Part shown: piece after piece, positions 1 to 8,352 of the stretch
Layout of the letters: each line of letters begins with the position of its first letter
How positions within the stretch are numbered: the stretch's first letter is position 1
Assembly: GCA_018336015.1 (NCBI GenBank)
Contig: JAGXQZ010000069.1
Coordinates: 1-64,000 of the forward strand
Direction of reading: 5' to 3'
DNA from: Algoriphagus sp.
GTDB taxonomy: Bacteria > Bacteroidota > Bacteroidia > Cytophagales > Cyclobacteriaceae
DNA length: 64,000 nucleotides
Notes under the pieces: generated by a model
Databases searched by the model: none
Told to the model about the DNA's origin: nothing
Seen by the model: only the letters and a program-made list of their open reading frames with translations
Position numbers and translations under genes: made by a program

Positions 1-480
1 CTGGGTTTCTTGGGAATTACGGTGAGCAAAGTCTTGGTGGGCTGGTTTCCTCAGGTGCCTGAAATCATCTTTCTCACCACCTTGGCCTTGATTCTCGCCC
101 AGTTTCCTTCTGTGCAGCAGCTGTATGGCAAGCATACGGTCGGATTCTTTATGATCTTGATCTTTCTTGCTGTGATCGGGACGCTGTGCGATTTTGGGGC
201 CTTGGCACAGACCGGTGAGTTGGCGGGGACGCTGATGCTGTTTGTGGGTTTACTGGTTCTGATTCACGGGTTGGTGATTTTCGGGGTGGGGGCGCTGCTG
301 AAGATGGATTGGGATGTGATAGCAGTAGCCTCGCAGGCAAATGTGGGAGGGAATACCACCGCCATTGCCTCAGCCGAAAGTTTAAACCGACCCGATCTGC
401 TTCTACCCGGTATGCTGGTTGGGAGCCTTGGGAATGCGCTTGGAACGTATGTTGGGTTTGCGGTGGCAGGACTGCTGTAG
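1..480 (+). CDS. DUF819 family integral membrane protein (C-terminal part)
   Basis: The reading frame is open from the first base, so the gene begins outside the window and only about 159 C-terminal residues are visible. They form at least four hydrophobic membrane segments. Late in the protein is the glycine-rich signature ASQANVGGNTTA, followed by PGMLVGSLGNALGTYVG, which I recognise from DUF819 (YjcL-like) transporter-like proteins. The substrate of the family is unknown. A tandem-heptamer repeat lies just downstream, and a bile-acid/sodium-symporter-like gene follows in the same direction. Family assignment is fairly sure; function is not. Confidence 0.75.
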   Translation: MGFLGITVSKVLVGWFPQVPEIIFLTTLALILAQFPSVQQLYGKHTVGFFMILIFLAVIGTLCDFGALAQTGELAGTLMLFVGLLVLIHGLVIFGVGALLKMDWDVIAVASQANVGGNTTAIASAESLNRPDLLLPGMLVGSLGNALGTYVGFAVAGLL

Positions 481-500
481 CGGCAAGAGAAAGGGAAATT

Positions 501-556
501 CAATAACCAATTACCAATGATCAATGATCAATGACCAATAACCAATAACCAATTTT
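501..556. repeat. Tandem degenerate heptamer array (CAATnnn x8)
   Basis: Eight consecutive 7-bp units, each beginning CAAT (CAATAAC, CAATTAC, CAATGAT, CAATGAT, CAATGAC, CAATAAC, CAATAAC, CAATTTT), fill most of the gap between the DUF819 gene and the next gene. No inverted second arm was found nearby, so this looks like a single-armed member of the tandem-heptamer elements that recur in this window. Confidence 0.85.
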
Positions 557-611
557 CAAATCTCTAGGATTAGATTCTGATCACCCTAAAAAACTTCAAA
601 CCCAAAATATC

Positions 612-1478
612 ATGCAGTCCAGCATTCTTACCGAGCTATTTCTGCCACTGGCATTGGCAGTGATCATGTTCGGGATGGGGCTTAGCCTCACTTTGTCAGA
701 CTTTAAGCGGATCTTGATTTACCCCAAGGCTGTTTTGCTTGGACTTTTAAATCAGATTGTACTGCTGCCTGTAGTCGCCTTTTTTATCGCCAATGGCCTC
801 GGGCTTTCTCCCGAGTTAGCGGTGGGCTTGATGATTTTGGCGGCTTGCCCCGGTGGCGCTACATCCAATCTGATCACGCACCTAGCCAAAGGAGATACCG
901 CGCTTTCGATTACCTTGACAGCCTTTTCTTCCATGATTACGGTGTTGACTATCCCGTTTGTGGTCAATTTTTCGATCGGCTATTTTATCCCGGGTGGTGA
1001 AGAGCAACAGCTTGAAATCTTAGGAACGGTAATCTCTGTGTTGGTCATCACGATCATCCCGGTGGCTATCGGTATGGTGGTCCTTAAGAAAGTACCTGCC
1101 CTTGCCAAAAAGTTGGAAATTCCATTTCGGCAGTTTTCAACGGTCTTTTTTATACTGATCGTAGTTTCGGCTTTTGTCAAGGAAAGAGACAACTTGGTTC
1201 AGTTTTTTATCGATGCGGGACCTGCTTCTCTCGCATTAAACCTGGCAACCCTTGGATTGGGATATGGAGTTGCAAAGGTGGCTGGGCTGAATTTCCGGCA
1301 AAGCCTCACCATAGCTGTCGAGTCAGGAATCCAAAATGGCACCTTGGGGATTACCATCGCTGCTACGTTGATTGTCAATTCGGTGATGACGATCCCATCG
1401 GCGATTTATAGCCTGATTATGTTTGGGACTGCGGCACTGGTGATTTTTTGGGGGAATAAAAAAGTTCCAAGTTCTTGA
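612..1478 (+). CDS. Bile acid:sodium symporter (BASS) family transporter
   Basis: A 288-residue polytopic membrane protein with about nine or ten hydrophobic segments. Residues 79-86 read CPGGATSN, the glycine-rich crossover motif of BASS/SBF transporters, and ESGIQNG near residue 236 matches the second conserved crossover region. Family members import bile acids, pantoate, pyruvate and other organic anions with sodium; the substrate here cannot be read from sequence. The length is typical of bacterial members. A second, longer BASS paralogue lies at 44880-45947. The ATG follows an AT-rich stretch without a clear ribosome-binding site, as is common in Bacteroidota. Confidence 0.88.
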   Translation: MQSSILTELFLPLALAVIMFGMGLSLTLSDFKRILIYPKAVLLGLLNQIVLLPVVAFFIANGLGLSPELAVGLMILAACPGGATSNLITHLAKGDTALSITLTAFSSMITVLTIPFVVNFSIGYFIPGGEEQQLEILGTVISVLVITIIPVAIGMVVLKKVPALAKKLEIPFRQFSTVFFILIVVSAFVKERDNLVQFFIDAGPASLALNLATLGLGYGVAKVAGLNFRQSLTIAVESGIQNGTLGITIAATLIVNSVMTIPSAIYSLIMFGTAALVIFWGNKKVPSS

Positions 1479-1493
1479 AGTTGGATTGGTTCC

Positions 1494-1513
1494 GGTGAGT
1501 GGAGACACTCACC
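1494..1513. other. Hairpin with GAGA tetraloop between convergent genes
   Basis: GGTGAGTG (1494-1501) pairs perfectly with CACTCACC (1506-1513) around a GAGA loop, which fits the stable GNRA tetraloop class. It lies between two convergent stop codons, but no T-run follows on either strand, so it is not a standard intrinsic terminator. It may act as an RNA end or stability element. Confidence 0.5.
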
Positions 1514-1531
1514 ACGGCGAAGAGCAAAAGT

Positions 1532-2230
1532 TCATGCTTCGTAAATCGACTTCAATCGCTGGGTATCGGCAGCAGCTTCTTGGATGATTTTTGGTAAAAG
1601 GAATATGGAAATCCAGCCGATAAGCATGGAAATGATAGCTAACCAGGCAAAGACTCCCTGAAAAGTAAATTTCAATGCTATTTCGGGACTCGTTAAGTAT
1701 TTTGATCCTTGAAGGGCAAATTGCATGATCAAATGCATCCCTCCTGTAAAGCTCAGCGCATGTCTGAAAGTCGCGTATTTTCTATAGTTTTTACCGATTC
1801 GATGGTAATAAATCACCAAAAAGACCATGCTCAGCATCAGTCCTACTAATCCCCAACCCGGTGCAGTCAATTGTTCTCCAAAAAGGGTGAAGTTTTGACT
1901 GATCAAATGAAAAGTCCATCCCAAGAGGAATAAATAAACGACTCGATAGGAAGTGACTAAGCTTCTCAAACTCGCCCAATAGCGGTTCCAAAACTTCTTG
2001 CGGATATTTTCCCGATAGGAATCCGCCAAGTCGGCAAATCCAAAAATCCCAAATTCCGAATGCGCTTTCCAAAATGCTTCATCTAAGGTCAGTTTGGGAT
2101 TATCGGACATCAGCACCTCGAACCGACAGGCCACATGATCGAGGATTTCATACTGCACATCTATCTCTTCATACCCTTTGGCGGAAATGAGTTTTTTGAG
2201 CGTAGCGATTTGGTCGAGGGAGAGGTTCAT
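1532..2230 (-). CDS. HAAS-like membrane protein (third of three paralogues in PadR operon)
   Basis: A 232-residue protein. An N-terminal helical region of about 80 residues contains EEIDVQYEILDHVACRFE, resembling the E-I-x-D-H-x(6)-E pattern of HAAS/DUF1700-type domains found with PadR regulators. About four or five membrane segments follow. Its ATG overlaps the previous gene's stop as ATGA (2227-2230), which indicates translational coupling. It is the last gene of a four-gene operon: PadR regulator plus three related membrane proteins. The function is unknown; a membrane sensor or signalling role is inferred only from the family context. Confidence 0.72.
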   Translation of the reverse strand: MNLSLDQIATLKKLISAKGYEEIDVQYEILDHVACRFEVLMSDNPKLTLDEAFWKAHSEFGIFGFADLADSYRENIRKKFWNRYWASLRSLVTSYRVVYLFLLGWTFHLISQNFTLFGEQLTAPGWGLVGLMLSMVFLVIYYHRIGKNYRKYATFRHALSFTGGMHLIMQFALQGSKYLTSPEIALKFTFQGVFAWLAIISMLIGWISIFLLPKIIQEAAADTQRLKSIYEA

Positions 2231-2886
2231 GCCGGTTTCAGTTTTTGGTGAAAAGCGACTTTGACCAATGAAAAAAGGTATAGTGAAGCTATGAGTATAA
2301 TGATTCCTAAAATGAACTGAGAGTTATCAAAAATTGCATCGACGGAACTCAGCTTGGTTCCAAAATGAATCCAAGGGAGCATCCCAAAAGCAAATCCCAT
2401 TCTTGAGAAAACTCCAACTTTTAAGCTGTTTAATGGCTTGTGCCTTGTGATCGAAAGATTTAAAGCGTCTTTAAAACCAAGCTTATTCCAAATTCCTATG
2501 ATTACCATAAATGAAAGAATCGAAGTGGTAAACAGTAAGCCTGTTATTCCAAAATTCAAAAAGGCTATAACCATTAACCCTAGCCATGAGGTATAAACTA
2601 AGTTTTCTTTCCAGCCAAGTTTCCAGAATTTCAGAGAATCCAGCTGTAACTGACCGATCTGCCGATTGGTTGCTTTCCGAACTTCCTTTTCCATCCCTTT
2701 CACCACTGACCAAGCAAAGGTCTCATTGAGCTGCTGAAAAGTTGCATCAAACTTGTCAACAGTCTTTTTCTCCAACTCAGTAAAATAGTGGTCCCGAATC
2801 TCTTGTAAGATTTCGAGATACTGGATTTTCAGGCTTTCAAGCCGTTGATCGATTTGGGAGATTTCTTGAGGTGTAAGAGTTCTCAT
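2227..2886 (-). CDS. HAAS-like membrane protein (second paralogue)
   Basis: About 219 residues if started at the ATG at 2884-2886, which overlaps the upstream stop as ATGA. A longer frame extends to 2916, but the coupled start is the better choice. The N-terminal helical part carries EILQEIRDHYFTELE, the same E-I-x-D-H motif as its neighbours. Several hydrophobic segments follow in the C-terminal two thirds. Sequence similarity to the flanking genes is modest but the architecture is shared, suggesting old tandem duplication. Function not recognised. Confidence 0.72.
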   Translation of the reverse strand: MRTLTPQEISQIDQRLESLKIQYLEILQEIRDHYFTELEKKTVDKFDATFQQLNETFAWSVVKGMEKEVRKATNRQIGQLQLDSLKFWKLGWKENLVYTSWLGLMVIAFLNFGITGLLFTTSILSFMVIIGIWNKLGFKDALNLSITRHKPLNSLKVGVFSRMGFAFGMLPWIHFGTKLSSVDAIFDNSQFILGIIILIASLYLFSLVKVAFHQKLKPA

Positions 2887-3566
2887 AGCAAAGCAGTTTT
2901 GGATTTGATTTTCCATACTTCTAGGAGAGAAAGCATATACAGGGTTAATAGGGAGGTAATTACTGCTGCAATTCCAGGTAACAGCGAACCCAAATCCAAG
3001 TCAAAAGAAAATAGTCTTGGGAAATAAATCAGGACTTGGGCAAGTAGCACAGGTAAATAAAGCCGCTCAGAAATGGGTATAGAGACACTTGATGTAATTG
3101 GAATTCCCATTTCTTTAAAAATGCTTTTGATGGGGCGGATTTTTTTAGCCACTCTCCAGTTGAAAATTATATACATCAAAGTCAATAAAATCAAAGGAGA
3201 TAATAATAGTAATCCGATTTCTTGCTGGGACTTGGTCTGAGTAGCTACATAAAAAATTACAGCTAAAATCCCTACTGCATAAATCCACCGAGAGGTACAG
3301 AAATAGCTTTTAAGCACCCACCACTGCGTTTTGCTAATGTCTTCTCTGACCGATTTGTTGAATTTAGCCTGAATAGAATGGCAGTATGATTGAGTAAACT
3401 TTTGCTCCAAATCTAAAAGTTGGGATCCAAACTCACTCTCTGGAAATTCTTGCAAGTGGCTCACGTAATGGTCATAGATTTCCGCAAGGACTTCTGCCGA
3501 GGAAATTTCCTTGTGGAAAATTGACCGTTGGATTTCTTTTAGCTCTAATTGGTTCAATTGCCTCAT
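2883..3566 (-). CDS. HAAS-like membrane protein (first paralogue)
   Basis: A 227-residue protein with an N-terminal helical domain of about 90 residues containing EVLAEIYDHYVSHLQE, followed by four or five hydrophobic membrane segments. It starts 10 bp after the stop of the PadR gene and is coupled to the next gene by an ATGA overlap. The shared E-I-x-D-H motif in all three products argues that they arose by duplication and may interact with each other or with the regulator. The biochemical role is unknown. Confidence 0.72.
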   Translation of the reverse strand: MRQLNQLELKEIQRSIFHKEISSAEVLAEIYDHYVSHLQEFPESEFGSQLLDLEQKFTQSYCHSIQAKFNKSVREDISKTQWWVLKSYFCTSRWIYAVGILAVIFYVATQTKSQQEIGLLLLSPLILLTLMYIIFNWRVAKKIRPIKSIFKEMGIPITSSVSIPISERLYLPVLLAQVLIYFPRLFSFDLDLGSLLPGIAAVITSLLTLYMLSLLEVWKIKSKTALL

Positions 3567-3576
3567 TTTTCAAAAA

Positions 3577-3924
3577 TTAAAATCCCAATTCCGGCTTCAA
3601 TCCCGGATTGATGATGCGCTGCATGCTTTCTACAAATGACTGGAGCTCGGCCAACTTGGAGCTTACTTCCTTTTGCCCATCCTTGGTCAGGCTGTAGTAT
3701 TTCCGGACCCGATTGTCTACTTGCTGGATTTCGGTGGTCAGCAGTCCTTCGGCTTCCAGTTTGTGCAAGGCAGGGTAGAGGGCGCCCTCGGTGATTTTGA
3801 TCTCGCCTGCGGTGAGTTCTTTCACTTTTTGGGTGATTTCGTAGCCGTACATCTTCTCATTTTCCTCGAGTAGCTTGAGGATGATGGTCTGAAGGCTTCC
3901 TTTGATCAGCGCGTTGCTTGACAT
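3577..3924 (-). CDS. PadR family transcriptional regulator
   Basis: A 115-residue winged-helix protein. Residues about 10-85 carry the PadR fold: LKLLEENEKMYGYEI, then EGALYPALHKLEAEGLL (recognition helix and start of wing) and RKYYSLTKDGQ (wing). The length fits the short PadR class (PadR-s2). It is the first gene of the operon with three HAAS-like membrane proteins, an arrangement common in Firmicutes and Bacteroidota. A perfect inverted repeat 30-47 bp upstream of its start is a likely autoregulatory operator. The inducing signal is unknown. Confidence 0.9.
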   Translation of the reverse strand: MSSNALIKGSLQTIILKLLEENEKMYGYEITQKVKELTAGEIKITEGALYPALHKLEAEGLLTTEIQQVDNRVRKYYSLTKDGQKEVSSKLAELQSFVESMQRIINPGLKPELGF

Positions 3925-3954
3925 GGTGTTAAGTTTGAGTTCGAATATATCAAA

Positions 3955-3972
3955 TTCTTATATACATAAGAA
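3955..3972. promoter_or_regulatory. Palindromic operator candidate for PadR regulator
   Basis: TTCTTAT (3955-3961) and ATAAGAA (3966-3972) form a perfect 7-bp inverted repeat around ATAC, in the divergent gap between the PadR gene and the gene at 4017. On the minus strand a TATATTCG hexamer-like -7 element lies at 3942-3949, so the palindrome falls between the expected -33 and -7 positions, suited to repression. It also contains TATATACATA, similar to known PadR sites. The assignment is an inference. Confidence 0.5.
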
Positions 3973-4016
3973 ACTGAGGTATATTTTTTTCTTGGATTTT
4001 CAATTCAATTTGCGAC

Positions 4017-4619
4017 ATGATCAAAAGCGGGTATTTTCTGGGTTTTCTGCTTATTTGCTTGGTGGGGGAGGCTTTTCCCCAAACCTACTTCAATGAGTTG
4101 GGAAGGAGGATCGTCAAGACCGAGTACGAGGACAAAATCCTAAACGGGCCCTATTTCGGGGTACCGGGAGATCAGGAGGGAGATATGAAGCTGGTTCACC
4201 GGATGCCGTCGGGCTTGACGGATGCCAAGCTTTTTTACCAAAAGTTGGGTCGGGAGGCTGATTTTGCAGCGGGCAAACCCCTGATAGTGATCTATTATCC
4301 CGGTAAGGATGAGTGCAATTCCACAGGCTTGGCAAATGATCCCAAAAATCTTGTAAATGACCACAAAGCCATTCTCCGCTACGCCGAAAAGCATAATGCC
4401 TCCGAACCGGTGTATGTGTACCAGCATCCCCATGGACTGGAAAAATACAAAGGCATCATGACTTGGGTTCCTGACCCGGAAGAAGTGTTTAAAGCCAATT
4501 TCTTCAAATATCCCTATCCTTGCAGGAGCTTTGTGGTGATCAGTTCCAAAGGGAATTACCGTGCTATTTTGGGTGAATTCCCCACCTCCCAGATCGATGT
4601 CGCGCTCAAGAAACTCTAA
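4017..4619 (+). CDS. Secreted protein of unknown function
   Basis: A 200-residue protein with a clear N-terminal signal peptide (hydrophobic core FLGFLLICLVG, likely cleaved near residue 20). The rest is soluble and includes KPLIVIYYPGKDECNST, a beta-strand followed by a short loop as seen in thioredoxin-like folds, but no CxxC motif. I do not recognise a family. It is divergent from the PadR operon, and the next gene starts right after its stop, so the two are probably cotranscribed. Export to the periplasm is inferred. Confidence 0.6.
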   Translation: MIKSGYFLGFLLICLVGEAFPQTYFNELGRRIVKTEYEDKILNGPYFGVPGDQEGDMKLVHRMPSGLTDAKLFYQKLGREADFAAGKPLIVIYYPGKDECNSTGLANDPKNLVNDHKAILRYAEKHNASEPVYVYQHPHGLEKYKGIMTWVPDPEEVFKANFFKYPYPCRSFVVISSKGNYRAILGEFPTSQIDVALKKL

Positions 4620-4620
4620 C

Positions 4621-5151
4621 ATGGAAAATCCAAGTCTCGAACCTGTCATCCGAAAAGCTACGCAATCTGACCTTGGGGATTTGCTCCACATGGCTCGAAC
4701 CGCCTTTTTGCAAGCGTTTACAGCCGGAAATAAACCTGAAAATGTAGCTGCTTACCTTGCGGAAGCATTTACGTTGAACCAGTTTGATAAGGAACTGGCC
4801 AATCCTGCTTCCACCTTTTTTGTGGCTGAGCTCGAGGGGGAAATCATCGCTTACACCAAAGTCAATCTGGTGCCTGCGCAGACAGACGTACACGATCCCA
4901 AAAGCTTAGAGATCGCTAGATTGTATGTCTTGGTAGAGTATTTGGGAAGTGGATTAGGGAAAAAGCTACTCGATACAGCCATCGACTTTGCGAAGCAACA
5001 TCAGAAAGACTACCTCTGGCTGGGCGTTTGGGAGCACAATGCTCGAGCTATCCGATTTTATGAAAAAAATGGCCTCCGGATCTTCGGAAGCCATCCTTTT
5101 CCTTTTGGAGATGAGATCCAAAATGATTTTTTGATGCGTCTGGATATCTAG
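4621..5151 (+). CDS. GNAT family N-acetyltransferase
   Basis: A 176-residue protein starting at the ATG directly after the preceding stop; an in-frame extension to 4561 would overlap the upstream gene and lacks GNAT homology. The acetyl-CoA binding motif A is visible as LYVLVEYLGSGLGKKLL, and WLGVWEHNARAIRFYEKNG is the usual motif B region ending GNAT domains. The acceptor substrate is unknown. It overlaps no neighbour and faces the convergent GH144-like gene across 2 bp. Confidence 0.88.
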   Translation: MENPSLEPVIRKATQSDLGDLLHMARTAFLQAFTAGNKPENVAAYLAEAFTLNQFDKELANPASTFFVAELEGEIIAYTKVNLVPAQTDVHDPKSLEIARLYVLVEYLGSGLGKKLLDTAIDFAKQHQKDYLWLGVWEHNARAIRFYEKNGLRIFGSHPFPFGDEIQNDFLMRLDI

Positions 5152-5153
5152 GA

Positions 5154-6488
5154 TTAATTAGGTTTTTGATAGCTAAAACCCAGTCTATCCAGTCCATTTT
5201 GAATTTCAGGAATTTGCATGAATAACTTCCAGCCTAGTCCGCTTCGGTAGTTTTCGATCATGGATACCATCGGGCCTTGGTCGATCGCTAAATACCGCTG
5301 TGGGAAGAAATTATGTTCCGGACTCATCGCGTCATAAAACCCATACGGACCAAAGATTTTATCTCCATAATTTTCATAGAGGTTTCGGATCACTTTTAGG
5401 GATTCTTCGGGCGTGTAGACAATCGAAGATCCTGCAGCCGTGGGAGAGATGACTCCGGTGTCATTTCCAGGACGATGGGCGTCATAGAAATTGATCGAAT
5501 ACGATGCCGTCAGTCCCCATAGATTTTCCCCATATCCTTTGAATTTTTTTTGATTTTCGATGCACCAAGCCCGATTGATCAAAGTTTGGTTCACATTCTC
5601 CTGCCAATAGTCCGCATATTGATCTTTCAGGCCTTTGGGATTGAGGCTCAGGTAAGAATAATGGGCCCAAAATAGCGGTCCTCCCAGTTGCTCGGCACCA
5701 TTGTGTCGAAGCTGGAGTGGGAAGCCATATCCTTCTGAATTTGTCGCACGGATTCCACCTGATCTTGCCCAGCCTTTGTGATAGGCTTGGCTGGAAATAG
5801 CTTGGGTTGGAGAAGCCGCTGCAAGTACATAGGCGATCAGGCATTCGTTGTATCCTTCGAGCGGAAAATTCATTTCCCAACCAAACCTTGGGGACCAATG
5901 CCAATACAGCACCTCTTTGCCTTGAGTATGGAAGGTCCAGTCCATCTCCTTCCAGAGTTTGTCAATTCTTGCAGCAATGGATTTTTCAGCTTCATTTCCG
6001 CTTTTGAAATATTCTCTAACTACGAGTAATCCCTGAATTAGGAAAGCTGATTCTACCAAATCTGCCCCGTCGTCTTTTGGAGAAAAGGGTTTGACACGGC
6101 CTGTTCTCCCATCCAGCCAATGTGGCCAGATGCCATTCCAGCGATCGGCTTTTTCCAAGAAGGTGAGCATTTTGTCAAATCGTCCTACAGCCTCTTTCCG
6201 ACTGATCCAGCCGCGTTCGATGGCTCCCAGAATTCCGATCAAGCCCATTCCTGTGCCTCCGGTGGTGATGATGTGTGCATCATTGTCCGGATAGACTCCA
6301 TCGATGTGAATTCGCTCAGGGGCCATACCCGAGTTGGGTTCGGCACCTTTCCAGAAATATTGGAACGTGTAGTATTGGACCGTATCAAGCAGCTGCTCAT
6401 CCGTTAGGATCACCTTGGGGCGAGGAGGTTTTTCTGCTTGAACACAGGAACCAAAGAGCAAGAGAATCAGGATTGGGAGATTTTTCAT
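5154..6488 (-). CDS. GH144-like glucoamylase-family lipoprotein
   Basis: About 444 residues from the ATG at 6486-6488; this start gives a lipoprotein signal with FGSC as lipobox, whereas the frame open to 6536 prefixes non-signal residues. The domain begins near residue 30 with DTVQYYTFQYFW and has the aromatic-rich helical repeats, HWLDGRTG, DGADLVESAFLIQGLL, WHWSPRFGWEMN and YDAMSPE that I associate with the GH144 / glucoamylase-like family, whose characterised members cleave beta-1,2-glucan. It probably acts at the outer membrane or in the periplasm. Substrate is inferred from the family only. It is transcribed divergently from the phosphodiesterase gene. Confidence 0.8.
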   Translation of the reverse strand: MKNLPILILLLFGSCVQAEKPPRPKVILTDEQLLDTVQYYTFQYFWKGAEPNSGMAPERIHIDGVYPDNDAHIITTGGTGMGLIGILGAIERGWISRKEAVGRFDKMLTFLEKADRWNGIWPHWLDGRTGRVKPFSPKDDGADLVESAFLIQGLLVVREYFKSGNEAEKSIAARIDKLWKEMDWTFHTQGKEVLYWHWSPRFGWEMNFPLEGYNECLIAYVLAAASPTQAISSQAYHKGWARSGGIRATNSEGYGFPLQLRHNGAEQLGGPLFWAHYSYLSLNPKGLKDQYADYWQENVNQTLINRAWCIENQKKFKGYGENLWGLTASYSINFYDAHRPGNDTGVISPTAAGSSIVYTPEESLKVIRNLYENYGDKIFGPYGFYDAMSPEHNFFPQRYLAIDQGPMVSMIENYRSGLGWKLFMQIPEIQNGLDRLGFSYQKPN

Positions 6489-6564
6489 AGCGAAACAAAC
6501 ATGCCTTGAATCTCCAAAAAAAGGATTGCATACCAAGGTTTGATGGGTAATTTTGAAATAAAAA

Positions 6565-7797
6565 ATGCGAAGGATTTTACTCTTACTTTGGTTTTTTCAG
6601 GCTTCGATTGCCTTTTCTCAAGAAAAGAAGCCCGTCGTCATTTTGATTTCCTTGGATGGCTTTCGGTACGATTACGTGGAGCGCTTTCAGCCTGAGAATC
6701 TCAGCCGATTTATTGCTGAGGGCACTGCTGCCAAGGGTTTGATTCCTTCTTTCCCATCCAAAACTTTCCCCAATCACTACACCATCGCTACTGGAATGCT
6801 CCCGGAGCACCATGGTTTGGTGGACAATGCCTTCTACGAACCCTTCAAAAATCAAGTCTACACGATGGGAAATCGCGAGGTGGTACAAGATGGCTATTGG
6901 TATGGCGGCACACCGATTTGGGTGTGGGCAGAGCAAAATGGAATCAAATCAGCCAGTTACTTTTTCGTGGGTTCGGAAGCACCCGTGCAGGGAGTGCGGC
7001 CAACCTATTACTATGATTACGACGGGAGTGTTCCCAATCTAACGCGTATTGCCAAAGTCTTTGAATGGCTTCAATTGCCGGCGGAAGATCGTCCTCAAAT
7101 GATCACTCTATATTTTTCTGATATGGACGATACCGGTCATCGATTTGGTCCCTCCAACGATGCGGAATTGAAAAAGACCCTGACTCGTCTCGATCGCGAA
7201 CTTGGAGCCTTGTTTGAAGGGCTAAAAAGCTTTGAGGAGGAAATTCATCTCATTTTGGTTTCTGATCATGGGATGGCCGATGTGAAAAAAGAACAACTGA
7301 TCAATCTGGATCAGTTGACGCAAGGGATTGAAGCAAGGGTGGTCAACAATGGTGCTTTGGCACACCTTCATCTGAAAAATCCATCTGAAAAAGAGAAAGT
7401 CATCAAGCAGCTGAAGGAGCGAAGCGAGGATATTACCATCGACGATCTGCAAACCAATGAAAACTATACAGACATCAGTAAATTCCCTCAAAGGGTAGGA
7501 GATTTGGTTATTCTTCCCAGATTAGGCTATTACCTGGCCGATGAGCGGGGCATGGTCAGGTATCAAAACAACTCGGCAAGGTTCAAAACCAATGTGTTTG
7601 GAGAGCATGGGTTCAGTCCAAGAAATCAAGAGATGTGGGGAATTTTTTATGCCAAAGGCCCTCAGATTAAATCGGGATTTCAGATCGAAGCCTTTCAGAA
7701 TATCCACATTTACCCGTTGCTTTGTCAGCTTTTGGGTCTTCCTATTCCTGAAGGAATTGATGGAAAAAAAGAGGTTTTAGCCCCAGTTTTGAAATGA
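6565..7797 (+). CDS. Ectonucleotide pyrophosphatase/phosphodiesterase-like (alkaline phosphatase superfamily)
   Basis: A 410-residue protein with an N-terminal signal peptide ending near SIAFSQ. The metal-binding and catalytic set of the NPP family is present: D31 in LISLDGF, nucleophile T67 in SKTFPNH, D and H in SDMDDTGHRFGP, DH in VSDHGM and H in GEHGF. These enzymes hydrolyse phosphodiester or pyrophosphate bonds of nucleotides or lipids using two zinc ions. A periplasmic or surface location is inferred. Its stop overlaps the next gene's start as ATGA, so it is coupled to a truncated haemoglobin gene, an unexpected partner. Confidence 0.9.
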   Translation: MRRILLLLWFFQASIAFSQEKKPVVILISLDGFRYDYVERFQPENLSRFIAEGTAAKGLIPSFPSKTFPNHYTIATGMLPEHHGLVDNAFYEPFKNQVYTMGNREVVQDGYWYGGTPIWVWAEQNGIKSASYFFVGSEAPVQGVRPTYYYDYDGSVPNLTRIAKVFEWLQLPAEDRPQMITLYFSDMDDTGHRFGPSNDAELKKTLTRLDRELGALFEGLKSFEEEIHLILVSDHGMADVKKEQLINLDQLTQGIEARVVNNGALAHLHLKNPSEKEKVIKQLKERSEDITIDDLQTNENYTDISKFPQRVGDLVILPRLGYYLADERGMVRYQNNSARFKTNVFGEHGFSPRNQEMWGIFYAKGPQIKSGFQIEAFQNIHIYPLLCQLLGLPIPEGIDGKKEVLAPVLK

Positions 7798-8192
7798 AAC
7801 GAATCCCGATCCAATCCCGAAAAGAGGTTGATCTCTTGGTTAGAAGCTTTTACGAACAAGTAAGAGTCCATGAATTGTTGGGACCTGTTTTCAATGAAGT
7901 AGTTCAGGATTGGGAGGTTCATTTGGTTCACTTGTCTGATTTTTGGGAAATGATTTTACTTCAGACTGGACCGGGGGCAGGCAAGTTTAATCCCACAAAG
8001 GTCCATCGCGAGGTGGATGAAAAAGTAGATTATTCGATTGATCAGGTGCACTTTGGCAGTTGGTTGGAATTATGGTTTGCTACTTTAGATCAGTATTTTG
8101 AAGGAGAAGTGGCGGACTATGCCAAAGAACACGCCCGACGCATGGCGCACATGCTTTTTATGAGGATTTGGGAAGCAAGGCCAAAAGCCTGA
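7794..8192 (+). CDS. Group III truncated haemoglobin
   Basis: A 132-residue globin. FWEMILLQTGPGAG matches the E-helix region of group III truncated haemoglobins, and H86 in VHFGSWLELW sits where the proximal F8 histidine is expected. The terminal helices include AKEHARRMAHM. Members bind oxygen or NO and are often linked to nitrosative stress; the role here is unknown. The start codon overlaps the preceding stop (ATGA at 7794-7797), indicating translational coupling with the phosphodiesterase. Confidence 0.85.
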   Translation: MKRIPIQSRKEVDLLVRSFYEQVRVHELLGPVFNEVVQDWEVHLVHLSDFWEMILLQTGPGAGKFNPTKVHREVDEKVDYSIDQVHFGSWLELWFATLDQYFEGEVADYAKEHARRMAHMLFMRIWEARPKA

Positions 8193-8352
8193 CAGACCGA
8201 TTTATTTTGGGAAGCTTCTATTTCCTCGATTTTAAGATTAAATTATCAACGAGAGTGAGCCGTATTTGAAGCCTGTTTTTGGGTAAGGTGGCTTTCAACT
8301 CCTTTTCTGAATAGCGTTTTTTATCAAATTAAAATTTTAAACAGCAAGCCTT

